NCBI GenBank assembly: GCA_029718625.1
Contig: CM056381.1
Span: forward strand, 52,880,157-52,944,156
Direction of reading: 5' to 3'
DNA from: Synaphobranchus kaupii
Taxonomy: Eukaryota > Chordata > Actinopteri > Anguilliformes > Synaphobranchidae
DNA length: 64,000 nt
A program made the translations under genes and the position numbers. Positions 35,801-47,699 of this stretch are shown piece by piece (position 1 is the stretch's first letter; every line of letters starts with the position of its first letter). The notes under the pieces are model-generated. The model made no database searches. It saw nothing but the letters and a program-made list of their open reading frames with translations, and was not told where the DNA came from.

Positions 35801-36790
35801 AGTCTTATCAGAATCTCTCTAACTTGAGAAACAGAATACAGAGGAGATTTATACACAATCTATCATTGCTTTACTGATTTGCCACAAGGGGCGGTTTCTA
35901 AACATACAGAGGCAAGGGTATCCATTTCTTGGTGTTTAGTCTTTCAATAACTATCAATAACCTTCAACCCAAGTAACGAAAACGTCTGCCTGTCTCTGCA
36001 GATTGTGAAGGAGAGACACAGAGGGAGTGAACCCTGGCCTACTCAGTGTTCACAGAGAATACATTGTTTAATTACTTAACTCAATATATAATTGATCTAT
36101 TATATTAAATGCTTAATGATAATCATGTGATTGTCTCTATGTTAATACACACACATTGTAAAACAGAAAATTCCTTCACACATTTGTAAACTCCAAATCC
36201 ATCTGTCTGCAGGAATATCCCCTGGACAGGTCGCCAATCCATCACAGGGCACCAGGGCCGTCTTTTGGAGGGGAGGGGGGGGGGGGGCAATAACTTTGAC
36301 CTCAAATAACAACCATTTATTTATTTCTTTCTTTTTTATAAAATATTTATCTAAAATAGCCTATATATCTTTGTGAAGCACACCTGTACACACGGAAATA
36401 CATTTAGCCTAAATTGCGTTTTGGAAAGTTGTGTGGGAAGTAGCTATGGGCTTACGTCCCTACGCTGCATAGCTATGTGCAGCTAGGAATTTTTCAAATT
36501 CACTTAAAGTAACATCTCGGGAGCGTAAAAAAGAAAAGAGATTAATTAAATGTAAAATTGAAAGGTTCCTTGGATAGATTCGTAAAGAAAAATGTATAGG
36601 AGGAGCAGGTCAACGCTGCTGAAGCAAGTGTGCTGTTTTTCGACATCATTGGTAACACCCTTTTATCAGGAAATATTTATCAGGCTGCAGGCTTTGGGGC
36701 GGCATGATTTTCCCGCCAACACCGCTTATATCTATGTGTGCGATCTCTATTTTGCGTGCGGGAGTGCTTCTCAAACTGTTTTGAGGTGGA
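32820..36790. other. about 4 kb non-coding, no gene recognised
   Basis: AT-rich. A short widespread fish-repeat word, 'CCCTGGACAGGTCGCCAATCC' less its last base, lies near 36218-36238, followed by a G-run (36272-36286). No exon with splice sites and coding character was identified. Confidence 0.4.
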
Positions 36791-36791
36791 A

Positions 36792-36867
36792 ATGGGCTTT
36801 TCCAATAAACTTCACCTGAACGCCGATGCTGTCTCAAACCGTTGCAGAACCTGCGCTGCCATCTCCG
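36792..36867 (+). CDS. weak candidate first exon
   Basis: ATG in good context (A at -3, G at +4) opens 25 codons plus one base, followed by the donor GGTGAGTAC (GT at 36868). The peptide contains a C-R-T-C motif near its end. No further exon was identified. A chance arrangement is quite possible. Confidence 0.25.
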
Positions 36868-36869
36868 GT

Positions 36870-38338
36870 GAGTACTGCTAAAGTTAGTACATCTGGGTTT
36901 AGCCTATTTTTTTATGTAACGTTAACTTTATGTGATGTGCAATGATTGGTCTAGGTTCATGAATAACATTACTAGCTAACGGTTTGCTGCTTGACTAGCT
37001 AGCCAGAGCTAACATAAGGTTAGCTACTCCCAAACTAAATGGGTACTTAGATAACGTTAGCAATACGTTACTTAGAATGAGTCACCGTACCATCGTCAGG
37101 TTATTATGGTAAATTCAGTCGGCTACTGCCAACATTAGTGACAACAGTAACAACATCGGTAACGTTTTGTAAAATCTCACTGTAAAATCAGCTGTTGGGA
37201 AGGGAGGGAGATGGCGTATGAAAAGGGGTGTGGTAGCCAGCCATAGTCCAGTCCCTGGAGCTGGATGCATTTTTTTAAATAATGAAAGAGGCGTGGTCTA
37301 ACTAAAACTAGGGACTTGGTTCCAATTTAATGTCATACAGAAAATATTTGGCATAAGGGCGGCACCAATGTAGGCTATATTGAAAAAAAATACTTTGTAG
37401 GTGATTGGATCAACAACCTGTCTATCATTAACAAATGGATATTTTTTTTAATGGTTTGGCCACTTTGTATAACAGCCCAGCGAACAGGGAATGCATAACA
37501 ATGACCTAACAGTAGTGACGCTAGATTTGCGCCTTGTTATGCATTGGCTGGGTAGGCTGCTATGCATTTATTGCGTGTGCTGCCTGCGAGTGGCACCCGG
37601 AAGCAGTGGAGTAAGCGGACAGACTAAATACAGGCAGGTTATTTTGAAGGGTTATCGGCCACAGTATCCACAATAATGTAGCAATTTAGCAAAGTATTTC
37701 GCCTGATATTAAAATGTGCACACCGGGCAAGTCAATATGTTGCTCAGTCCAATGAATCTGCCCGGTGAATTGCTTGAATCTGGAGATGCCTCCGATGGGT
37801 TTGTTTATGAGTCATTGGTCGCGTTGCTGAAAGTATCCTGTAAAATCTAAGCTTTCCCTCCTTCGTCTTCCTGTTTTGGGACCCAAAGACACAACAGGAT
37901 GATGTCATTTTAGCCATTTGTTTAATTTAGAAGCAGCTAGCTAGTCTCGTCAGCCGTTTGGAGGAATAACAGATAGTTTTGCCTCCAGTTACAGTGCACG
38001 CGCATGTTGTTGTTATGATGTTATTTGTAAAAAGGTCTATATAATTAGTCTCTCCGCTTAGTCATAGTGCAGGGAAGCATGGTATGACCCATCTGAGGGG
38101 GATTTTAGAGGGTGGAACACTGAGTTATTCATCTTTACGCTGCACTTGAAATTGTTATATATTTTTCATAATTTATCTGTTTTCACTTTCACACCTCTCG
38201 TACCTTGCTGAATACATCTGAACCTTTAGAGGCCTACACTTGTTTCTTTATGTTATGCCCCCCTCTTCTCCCCAGAGATGGACTCGTTAAACTTGAGTCC
38301 ATAAGTGAGCAAGTGAAAGTACGTTTTTTTTTTTACCT
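36870..38338. other. non-coding stretch
   Basis: Abundant GCTAGC/GTTAGC words. No gene recognised. Confidence 0.4.
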
Positions 38339-38510
38339 GTTTGGCCAGTTGTCCATTTTTAATGTGCAAGTGCCATAATTTCCTATTGGCTGCTTAGCAC
38401 TTGGGTTAAAACATTTCTGTCAGCATAGGGGTGGACTACTATGCCTACGACTAGGCTACTGAACAAGCTAAGGATTCTCTTTTTGTTCTTATTTAGGCCT
38501 ATTTGTCCTT
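38339..38510 (+). repeat. direct repeat, left copy (partner 43468-43640)
   Basis: About 172 bp beginning GTTTGGCCAGTTGTCC and ending TAGGCCTATTTGTCCTT, repeated nearly identically 5.1 kb downstream in the same orientation. Confidence 0.85.
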
Positions 38511-38753
38511 CTTGTTAAACGTGAAAGTACAGACAGAGAGTGCTTTGCATCTAAAAAAAACTCAACATACAACTATTTACCATGACCAAAGCACAACACA
38601 TGATGTACCCTAGCGCACGTATTGTTAACTTGTCAACGTGTTGATTTTTCACACGTTGACAACACATGGGGCCCTATCTTACACCCGGCGCTAACCCAAA
38701 CGCAAGTGTCTTTGCTATCTTACACCCAGCGCAGGGTTCATTATAGTGCCACA

Positions 38754-38837
38754 AAAATAACATGTAAACAACTGCGACAAGACTTTAGATCACAAACCTG
38801 GTCTAAAGACTTGTCGCAGTTGTTTACATGTTATTTT
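38754..38837. repeat. 84-bp hairpin with about 35-bp stem
   Basis: AAAATAACATGTAAACAACT... reappears in reverse complement after a loop of about 14 bases, with one single-base interruption near the loop. It lies just inside the GGGCCC end. Confidence 0.85.
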
Positions 38838-39024
38838 AAGGGCGCATTTAAGTGCGTCTACATAGGCGTGTGCACAACCCGCGTACACCCTCCTGTCTGT
38901 TACACACAGGGGCGTGCACAAGCATGAATAAAAATATCAAGATTACAATGTGAAAAGTCAGTAAATATACAGGTAGCTGGTATAACCTGCTGGGCATTGC
39001 TGCCTGTCGCACCTCCTCCGGTGC

Positions 39025-39465
39025 CTATGGATCAGCTGCAGGGTCATCAGCCAGAAACCACCATTCATCAACGTTTCGCTCCTTTAATCCTGGAACGTCT
39101 CCTGGTGGCGGAGCAGTGACAGGGACGTCTCCCTGCCACCCCCTGCAGCTGGCGTCTGGGTCAGGTGTTCTTTCCCCACCCTTGTCCTTCCTCCTCAGCC
39201 ACAGCCAAAAGCTGCCCTTCTCCACCTCCTCTGCCAGTTCTTTTGTTGCCTTCTTCAGCTTTCCTCCTGCCACTCCTGCGTCCCTCAGCAGGCGTGTGGT
39301 TGACTGCCCCACGAAGCCTCGGCATCCAATCTCCACTGGGTAGATGGTGGTCTTCCAGCCAGCCTCCCTGCACTCAGCAGCCAGTTCTGAGTACTTTGTC
39401 TTTTTACGTTCAAAGGCAGCCTCAATCCCCTTCTCCCATGGTACTGTCAGCTCAATGAGGAGTAC
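39025..39465 (-). pseudogene. C-terminal endonuclease-like fragment of a non-LTR-type retroelement polyprotein
   Basis: An uninterrupted minus-strand frame of about 147 codons ends in TAG at 39025. It contains 'IELTVPWE' followed by 'AAFERKKTKYSELAAE', then 'YPVEIGCRGFVG' and 'SFWLWLRRKDKG'. This is a well-known tail found on fish reverse-transcriptase polyproteins; the 'ELTVPWE' and 'YPVE.GCRG' blocks look like a restriction-like (PD-(D/E)XK) endonuclease core, by memory of the family. The reverse transcriptase itself is absent: the copy is 5'-truncated at about 39465, where plus-strand AT repeats start. The absence of stops suggests a fairly recent insertion. Confidence 0.72.
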
Positions 39466-41023
39466 ATTAAATATTATTAAATATTATTATTGTGTAGGCT
39501 ATATCAAAAAATGCATAATAATAAAAGGGTCCATAGGTCAAAGACCACATACCTGTCCCTATGCGAAAGGGAATGCCGCATTAAATTGCTTTCAGCTCAC
39601 TCCATCAACATCCAGGCGATGTGCGATGTTATGTGTAAGGTTACATGCATAGACTATTCGCAATTATCCTGAATCAAGATATGATTTAGCGTATATTTGC
39701 CAATAATTCCTGTAATCTTCTGGGGGGACAATCTTCTGTTACGGGACAATGGCTATCCATTAAAAACGTTGATAACACCTATTTCAAGCCTAATGCGCAA
39801 ATTGCCATTTACACCTAATGCGTGAATTGTTATTCAATGGAAAAATCGCACTGCAATAGACGGACATTTCAGTTCTGAAAATGCTCTTCAGATGTCATTA
39901 CAATACAGCTCACTTCATCTAGGCCTACAGCCTGTAAGTAAATAGAATGGTTTTGACTGAAAAATGTACTAAACCTTGTCCAGTGTATTGTTTTTCAAAT
40001 AGCCTAGGCTACAGTCCCCGGGATTCGCTGTGCATAAGGTTTTTTCGAAACCTACGGTTAAAAAACTGAGATCCATTTAAATTTCACCATGTTAACTGAA
40101 TTGTATCTTTATTCTTCGTCCTTAATATTTTCTAAATTACAGTGACCAGGTTTCCATACTCTCATCTTATTAAAACCCCGCTGAAAACAAATTTGCAGAA
40201 CATTACACATTTCATTCAGAATTCATTTTAATGCCATTCTCTGCATGTGTGCTTTAACTTCATGCAGGAGCAGGTCTGTTTCCCCTGCTGTAAATCACAT
40301 TTATCACGGTCTTCCTGGGAAAGTGGACTTAATTATTTTAAAGCATTATGCAACCAGTAATACAGGTTGGTCACATTTCCATAAGCAGGACATTTTGTTT
40401 ATATTTAACCTCTTAATACCAAGGGCAAAATGTACCAATTCTCGCCTGTTTTTACTAGTGACCAACAAAGCTGTTTATCTCAAAAACTGTAAAGACTACA
40501 AATATGGTTCATAGCTTTAATTAAAACAGAGAACTGTACTATTATGACTAAGCAGTCATAATTCATATACAGACATGTTTTGCTACTTAATTACAACAAT
40601 TTATGTACAGAAATTGTGAAAAAAAAAACAACGGGTACCTACATTCAAATTTCAGATTTTTTACCTGATGAGCTACAAGTGCTATGGAGGAAATAACTCC
40701 TCTTTGTGATTCCTCAATATGCTGCCTATCTCTGCTAAAAGAATGGTGTCAATATATCAAACCATTCAAATTCTACTTTTTTTCAGGTGAACCATTTCGG
40801 TTTCCAAAGTTGGCACAAATTGTGCCAAATTGTGCAAAATGGCAAGGTTCCAGAAAAGTCTCAATATGATTCCTTTTTTTAAGTTTTACAATAAAATTTG
40901 ATAACTGGCAATAAAAGTTCATTTTTAGATGTGTCTTTGGTGTGTTTCATATTACACAACTAACTAGCCTACCCGTGGTCCCCAAAGTCTCCAAACCCAT
41001 GTGAATCTTGTATTCTACCAGAG
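39466..41023. other. non-coding stretch inside the 38.7-43.4 kb interval
   Basis: AT-rich DNA with 'CCTAATGCG' words near 39790 and 39815. No gene recognised. Confidence 0.4.
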
Positions 41024-41406
41024 CCTCATTAGCCAGAAATTAGTCCAGGTATATAAAATCAAATGTCCACCCTAGATAAAATAAACCCCTGCATAATAAT
41101 CAACAACAACAAACTCATCCTCATGTTATCTCCCTCGTGTTAGGTCATGCATAAATTGCTCATTCGTTTACCTGCAGAGCCTGCTGTACTGCTTACAGAA
41201 CAATTTACTCATGTGGAACAAAACAAACCCTTCAGATGCCATTGCATTCAAAAGAAACTCGGAACAGCTCATCTCAGACACAAATAGATAGCTAGCTGCT
41301 ATGTGTAATTTTGCTGGCTAGCTTGCCATTGTTACAATATAGTAATGTTAGCTATATTCATTTAATTCAGAGGGATTTGTTTTATACATAACAGTGAATT
41401 CGCACT
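41024..41406 (+). repeat. tandem duplication, copy 1 (about 383 bp)
   Basis: Runs from 'CCTCATTAGCCAGAAATTAG' to 'ACAGTGAATTCGCACT' and is repeated immediately downstream with small indels. Confidence 0.88.
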
Positions 41407-41410
41407 TTAG

Positions 41411-41818
41411 CCCCATTAGCCAGAAATGAGTCCAGGTAAACGGACCTTATGCAAATGATTTCAAATGTCCACCAGTTTCCTAGATAAAATAAAACCCTGC
41501 ATAATAAACAACAAACTCATCCTCATGTTATCTCTCCCTCATGTTACGTCATGCATAATTTGCTTATTCGTTTACCTGCACAGCCTGCTGTACTGCATAC
41601 AGAACAATTTACTAATGTGAACAATAACTTCTAAACAAACACGTCAGACGCCATTTCATTCAAAAGAAACTCGGAACAGCTTGTCTCAGACACAAATAGA
41701 TAGCCAGCTGCTATGTGTAATTTTTCTGGCTAGCTTGCCATTGTTACAATATAGTAATGTTAGCTATATTAATTTAATTCAGAGGGATTCGTTTTATACA
41801 TAACAGTGAATTCGCACT
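41411..41818 (+). repeat. tandem duplication, copy 2 (about 408 bp)
   Basis: Same unit as 41024-41406. It includes a 20-base insertion ('ACGGACCTTATGCAAATGAT') relative to copy 1. Confidence 0.88.
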
Positions 41819-43467
41819 GGTATACCGGCAAAAAAATATGTTTGCTTACCACTCAGCGTCACTGAGACAACATCGCAAAAACATCTTCAGGCTAGGACCT
41901 GCTGCACAGAGAAACGCCTGAATAACCTAGACATAACTAACCAAAAACTATATGAAAGAGACTGTAAAGCAAAATGGTGAACAGCCGCCGTTACCTAATG
42001 AATCATACTTTGCTAAACGGGTTGTAGCTAGCTGCTACAAGCTAAACACACTCTGCGCCATCTTGGTAGGAACTTTACGCTTAGACGCCTCCGCCAGTTA
42101 CGATCAATTGTTCCGTTGTGACAACCTAACACATTGTGTTGAATGAGGGCTTGTCTGAAAGATAAGAGTATTCGCTATTGGCTGGAATATTTGACAGACA
42201 GTTTAAAAACCCAATGGAAAGCAAATCACACTCACAGTGGCGGGTAGATGCGCATTTTTCCCACTTCAGATAGGCCTATGGTGCTATCAGTCAAAAAAAT
42301 ACACCCAATTGACGACAGTTTTGCATATAACTGTGCAAAAAAGTACAAAACCCCCTTGGCTAATATATACTCGGGAATATAAGCCACGGGATTGGTACTT
42401 CAGAAACTGGCTGAGTTTCACAACGCCAAACTGAACACAGCAGAACGACTCATAAAGAAGTGCTGAAAAGCACAAGTCGGTTTAAAATGTGAAAAAAATC
42501 ACGTACAGCCGTATGAAAGTTTTAAAGTATTTTTTCTTGAAGTCTAAAGGTATAACGATTTTTCAAACCAAAGTTTTGTGAAATACAATTAACCAGAACA
42601 GTTTACCAGCACATTGTTTATGGTGTGACATCAAGCTCCAATACATGTTTGGGAATTAGGTCGTTGTTTCCAACGTAATTTACAAAGTTTTAACTCGACG
42701 TTTTGGGCTTAAAAACCACTTTCCCAGAAGGAATGGATATATCTCAAGGATATTTAATCAAAATATTGAGGTGAGCAGTTTATTATATATTATTAAATTA
42801 ATGAAATGTATAATGTAATAATTTCCGTAACGCCCGCGTTACCGCTAGGGGGCGTTTGGCAGCAAGAGGTTAACATTTATTTATGTTATTAATCAATATT
42901 GCAGCTGTTGCAGGTGGGTGCTTTTAACTAAATTTAACCGCATAGGCTATATTTTTTAAAATACCTGCACTGTCGGGAATTAGCGGGAACCCGTGCCGGT
43001 GTTAAACCCTAATGTTAAATTATTATTGTGTATATCAAAATGTGTCATAATGGTTTGTCTGAATAATATTGATCATACTATTGATCCATATAGCCTATTA
43101 CTTGCTCGCACAACACACGCACGAGCATGTCTGTTTCACCATCATATAAGCAATCCGCCAAGGTGGAAAAGCAGGCTTTTCAAGGGAATGGGATATGACA
43201 TTTTGATTGGTTTATTGCATGCCACACCCAAGACACACCTATAATTAATGGAGAGACTAAGTTCAGCCCATTTGCATGTTGCGCTGTGCTTAGCACTGAA
43301 AAAACATGCCGTCTAAATCGCAAAAGTGGACTTGGACACACCCTAAATGCACTTAACACCATGCGTTTAGACCAAGCACTAAGATTGCCAAGATAGAGCC
43401 CATTGTCTACATGTTGACAACACGTAGACAACACATAGACAACGTCTAATTCCAGACGTCAATTTTT
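41819..43467. other. non-coding stretch, right end of the composite interval
   Basis: No gene. The GGGCTCTATCTT-type end lies at 43390-43401. 'TGTTGACAACACGTAGACAACAC' words follow. Confidence 0.4.
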
Positions 43468-43640
43468 GTTTGGCCAGTTGTCCATTTTTAACGTGTGAGT
43501 GCCATAATTTCCTATTGGCTGCTCAGCACTTGGGTTAAAACATTTCTGTCAGCATAGGGGTGGACTGGTACGCCTAAGACTAGGCTACTGAACAAGCTAA
43601 GGATTCTCTTTTTGTTCTTATTTAGGCCTATTTGTCCTTT
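43468..43640 (+). repeat. direct repeat, right copy (partner 38339-38510)
   Basis: Second copy of the 172-bp unit. Confidence 0.85.
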
Positions 43641-43925
43641 TTTTCTTTTGGCTAATTCAAAATTATAACAAATAATTACACAGTAAAGTCTGATGTATCA
43701 GGTGAAGCATTAGGCCTACGGATAATATCACGTTATGTTACGTGATAATTTCCTTGTTAGTGCAGTGATCCAGTAGTTTAACTAGGCTACCACTAGATGA
43801 CATAACGAATCAAATTTTCTGGATGCAGCGGTATTTGGAATGGATAAAACTATTAAGACAAACAGACAAAACTCAAATTAATTAATTCTTAAAACTAATG
43901 ATCTTATCATGCTCTTCAAAATCAA

Positions 43926-44070
43926 CTCAGCCTGGGGGCAGAAACAGGCACTCAGCCTGGGGGCAGAAACAGGCACTCAGCCTGGGGGCAGAAACAGGCA
44001 CTCAGCCTGGGGGCAGGAACAGGCACTCAGCCTGGGGGCAGGAACAGGCACTCTGCCTGGGGACATGAAG
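43926..44070 (+). repeat. 25-bp minisatellite, about 6 copies
   Basis: The unit CAGCCTGGGGGCAGAAACAGGCACT is repeated about six times. Later copies have GGCAGGAAC, and the last is degraded (TGCCTGGGGACATG). A short duplicated 'GAAGGCGCGGAGGC' follows at 44067-44105. Translation gives Gln/Gly-rich frames on both strands that are not genes. Confidence 0.92.
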
Positions 44071-44169
44071 GCGCGGAGGCCCAGGGGACTTGAAGGCGCG
44101 GAGGCAGAAGGAAAACACGGGGTGGACTGTGAGACAAGGGGAAAACCTGGGACGGAACACAGGGACCTC

Positions 44170-44900
44170 ACATTCTCTTTTCTTTCCAGTCTTTCTCTTT
44201 ATCTTTTTTTTCTTTTTACCCGTTACCTTTTGTGTTCAAGCTCTTTTGCCTCATGAGCTTTGGATAACAGGTTCTTAGTTTTGTTTCATTCCTTCACTCG
44301 TTTTCACTCGAGTTTTTGCTTTGTTTCTCTACCTCCTGTAACGCCTAAGGATTTAGTGCGTGAGGTTTTTTTCTTAGTTACTCTCGCTGTTTATCGAGAT
44401 ACGCCTCCGTTATTGAGGTTGCTTTTGTAGGGACAATAAGAACGCGACAAGTCCATACAGTCAACAGGAGGCATATATTATATGTATAAATAGAGGTATG
44501 TCCCCTACATTTTTGGTGCCCCGCGTACAGACTCTGATGATTGAGAGATCATGTTACTGATCATCTTGCTCACTGCTATCAGACTCGTACCTGGTCGCTA
44601 CATTTTGGTGCCTCGTGTATTAATTAAATGAATATTCCCTACACTTTGATTTGCCTTGTGCTAGGGAAGTTTCCCGTTCTTTTGTTTTTCTCCTCCCTGG
44701 TGCGGTTACTTCCGCTTTTGTGGTGTATCTCTCTAGATACGCTTTTAGAATCCTTATCAGTCGCGTCTGGTTCTCTGAACCTTACTCTAACCCTCAGAGA
44801 ATATCAAAGTCAAAAGGGAAGGGCCAGCGACTTCTAAGGAAACCTACAAAACGCTGCCTAGCCAGGGCGCTACAGGGGTTACTCCTGCGGAGGCTATCCT
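44170..44900 (+). mobile_element. LTR-like fragment(s) with PBS-like motif
   Basis: Pyrimidine-rich DNA with LTR-like character. 'CCCTACATTTTTGGTGCC' (about 44502-44519) and 'CTACATTTTGGTGCC' (about 44600-44614) look like an LTR 3' end followed by a TGG-initiated tRNA primer-binding site. 44763-44782 resembles the tail of the solo LTR at 25771-26259. No complete LTR with target duplication could be delimited. Confidence 0.35.
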
Positions 44901-44924
44901 GACCTGCAAATTCAACAAGGTGTT

Positions 44925-45830
44925 AGGGTAGGTGGGAAACAGGACCAAATAGCAGACGGGAAGTAGGAAAATAGAAGTTTAATATAGGGGCAAGGCAGCA
45001 TTCCGTAGTACAAAACAGGCAGGGTCGTAATCCGGTAAGACTGGGCAACGGTACAAAAACAGAGTCCAAAGAGTAGTCACAGAACAGGCTGGGGTCGGAA
45101 CCGGGAAGGCACAGTAGAAGTACAATATCAGAGTCCAAAATCAGGGTCACGAGAACACAGGCAGAAGTCCAAAACCAGGGAGGTGTAAAGAGAAACAAAA
45201 AGAAAACAAAACGAAGACAGAATACAAAAAGAAAATAAAGACAGGAGAAGGACTCAGGATAGCAAAAACTAAGAAACAGATACTCAGAAAACAAACAGAC
45301 AACTCGGGAAGGTACTCAGAATAATCGTAAGAACAATGAAGCAAAAACCAATGGTGACGAACTCACGAAGAAAAGACTTAATTCACAGGGTTATATACAC
45401 TGAGGAAGACTGGGAAACAGGTGTGCAGAGGCGGGGAGGGGAGATTGCTGATAGGTGAGCACAATGAAACGATAAGGGAAGCTGATAATGCAATTACGAG
45501 GGAACACATACGACGCGGACCGGACTAGCACATAACATATAGACTATACATGACCTGGGTCGAAGAAGACCCGTGCACACAACGAGGTAGAGGAATGCGG
45601 AAATCAGATGCAGGTGAAAAGAGTAGGGAATCACAGTAAGATATTCATAGAGGACAGAAGAAACGAAAGACAGGTGCAGATGGAAACTGAGATTGCATTA
45701 GTAAATTAGTAGGTTAGTAGAAACTCTAATTCCCTGACGTTAGTAAATTAGTTGATTAGTATTATTTACAAGTTAGTCGTTAGTGTAACTAGAAACTAGG
45801 GGTGTATTCGGGAAAACACTAATAATGCGT
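44925..45830 (-). mobile_element. gypsy-type LTR fragment, minus orientation
   Basis: Style and word content (GGCAGGGTCGTAATCC, GGGCAACGGTACAAAAACAG, then runs of 'TTAGTAAATTAGT' near 45700) parallel the minus-strand LTR at 8993-10003. The left edge 'TGTTAGGGTAGG' resembles that LTR's 'TGAGACGGGTTGGTGAGGGTAGG'. A right terminus and a target duplication were not found, so it is a degenerate or truncated copy. Confidence 0.45.
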
Positions 45831-47690
45831 TGGAACAGAATTTTGTTTCTACCCGAAGTTGCTCGTTAATATTCGGATTCGGAAGAGAGAGAGCGAGAGA
45901 GAGAGAGAGGAGACACGTAATTTCGGCACGGGTGGCCTGCCAGAGATTTAATTCATTGAGATAGCCACTAACAGGAGTGATTAAAACAAATGCCCTATCA
46001 AAATCAGCATTATAAAACCAAACTGTGACTTAATGTTTATAAAGATATTTTGCGAACGTATTACTCTAGATCAGGAAGGTTTCATGTAGCCTATGCTATT
46101 GATAGACTAGTGTATGTTACGTTAACGTTAAAGTGCACAGTGTGGATTACTTGCGAGTTGAATGGTAAACAATCTGGGTAGCAACAAGCATTCACAGAAT
46201 CCGTGATATAGGCTAAATATTAATTTTAATGAAGTTACCACAGTGCGATTGTCGCGAATATGTACCTACATGTGAATCCACTTTTGATGTTGTTGTCTCT
46301 CTCAGACCCGGCGGCAGAATTATTGGGAAGGACGTGCCTCAATTTTTTTTAGGGGGGGCACATATTGGATATTGTGTTTTCACAAACCACAGCCGGTATA
46401 GGCTGCTACCTATGCATTCATGTCGGCAATAAGGATGTCTTAAACACAGCGAAATGCAGCTCTCAATAAACAGCATCACCAAATAGGCTACTTTCCTTCA
46501 ATCCAAATCAATGAACTAAGGCTGGGTGTTTGTCATGGAAGTCACAGATGCCATGATTCCGCTAATTCTGCCCTGTCTACCTTAACGTAGCCTACAGTGT
46601 TATTTATAGGCTAGGCTTCCGCATTTTAACCATATTGCCAAATTCTGGGCAAACAAAATGTGACAATGTGCATATATTCTGGAAGAGGCTAGCTCAAGCA
46701 TCGCAATGTAGCCTATCAAAACAAACTTTAAAGACATAAACATTGGTACACTGGAACCCTCATTTATCATTTTAGTAGTCTAGCCTAATGCAATTTGAGC
46801 ATGCGTTCCGATAAGTTAAAGACAAAAAAGCATTCTTTACGTGATTGACCGAATTAAGCCATTACATGCATTTTAGCCTACTCATGGGCTATTTGTAGGC
46901 TACATACCAGCCGGAAACTTCATTTGACTTTTTTGAAACTCAAGCACTTGTTATTGTTGCTACAGCCCAAGGTAGCCTATTTTCCTTCCCTAAGTGACTA
47001 CAGGAAGGCAGCCGCCACCTCCAAATGCCTTACAGTTATATGGGAAAATACATGTTATACTGAAGATTGTTATTTAACTGAACAAAACAAAGACCCTCCA
47101 TATGCACAAGGGCAATCTTTCTAAGAATTAGCGAACTAAGCAAAATACCTAGCTACTGTTTGCAGCCACGGAAAGTAGGCTACCTTGGGTGTTCTACAGT
47201 TGTTATTTCATTCCATTTTCATTTAGTAAAAAAATAAACTCACAAAAAAAAGTACAAAATGAAATCACAACAGGCAGAAAGGTTTGTTATTGTGGAAATC
47301 ATTTCCATTCAAATGTATAAGGAATGGTTTCATGTTTTTATAAAACTGTCTTTTCATTCTGAGTTGATTATATATTGTACCTCAGATTTTTTCCAGTTGT
47401 TATCCAAAATTATTGTTCAGTGTTCCCCAGTTAGGGGGTGGGTGGTTAGATAAATAAGTATAAAGTCCAGAATATAGTTCTTATAAAAGGTTTTGAAAAG
47501 AAAAAAAGACAGGGAGGGGGGTGAATACTCATAAATTGCAATAGCAATTAATTTTAGACTAGAAAATATGACATTTCCTATATAACACCACTTCCGGCAG
47601 AAGCCCCGCCCACTTACGTTTTTTTTAAATCCGCAAAAACAGATACAGATAATTTTGATGGTCCTACAGATACAGATAATGGCATCGCTG
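45831..47690. other. non-coding; GA microsatellite; possible MITE
   Basis: A GA-rich microsatellite at about 45885-45912. Near 47417 'CAGTGTTCCCCAGTTAGGG' looks like a hAT end, and 47683-47702 reversed reads TAGGGGTGTGCAGCGATGCC, also hAT-like, with a doubled ACAGATACAGATAA between. The two are not convincingly paired. Confidence 0.35.
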
Positions 47691-47699
47691 CACACCCCT

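Larger units (their letters stand above)
38669..43401. mobile_element. possible composite DNA element bounded by GGGCCCTATCTT ends
   Basis: The left end GGGCCCTATCTTACACCCGGCGC and the right end ...TTGCCAAGATAGAGCCC are inverted and of the 'GGGCNCTATCTT' type seen in many fish DNA repeats. The right 400 bp carries further GCGC-rich subterminal words (AAACGCATGGTG in reverse). The interval contains a LINE-like remnant and a 400-bp tandem duplication. No matching target duplication was found, so the two ends may belong to different insertions. Confidence 0.4.

Noticed and set aside
36218..36250. Fish dispersed repeat 'CCCTGGACAGGTCGCCAATCC' style fragment
   Set aside because: Too short to delimit as an element; noted only inside the surrounding stretch.
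43926..44070. CRISPR-like array
   Set aside because: Head-to-tail 25-bp tandem repeat with no unique spacers, in a eukaryotic context.
43909..44256. 115-residue Gln/Gly repeat protein
   Set aside because: Translation of the 25-bp minisatellite, running into LTR-like DNA.
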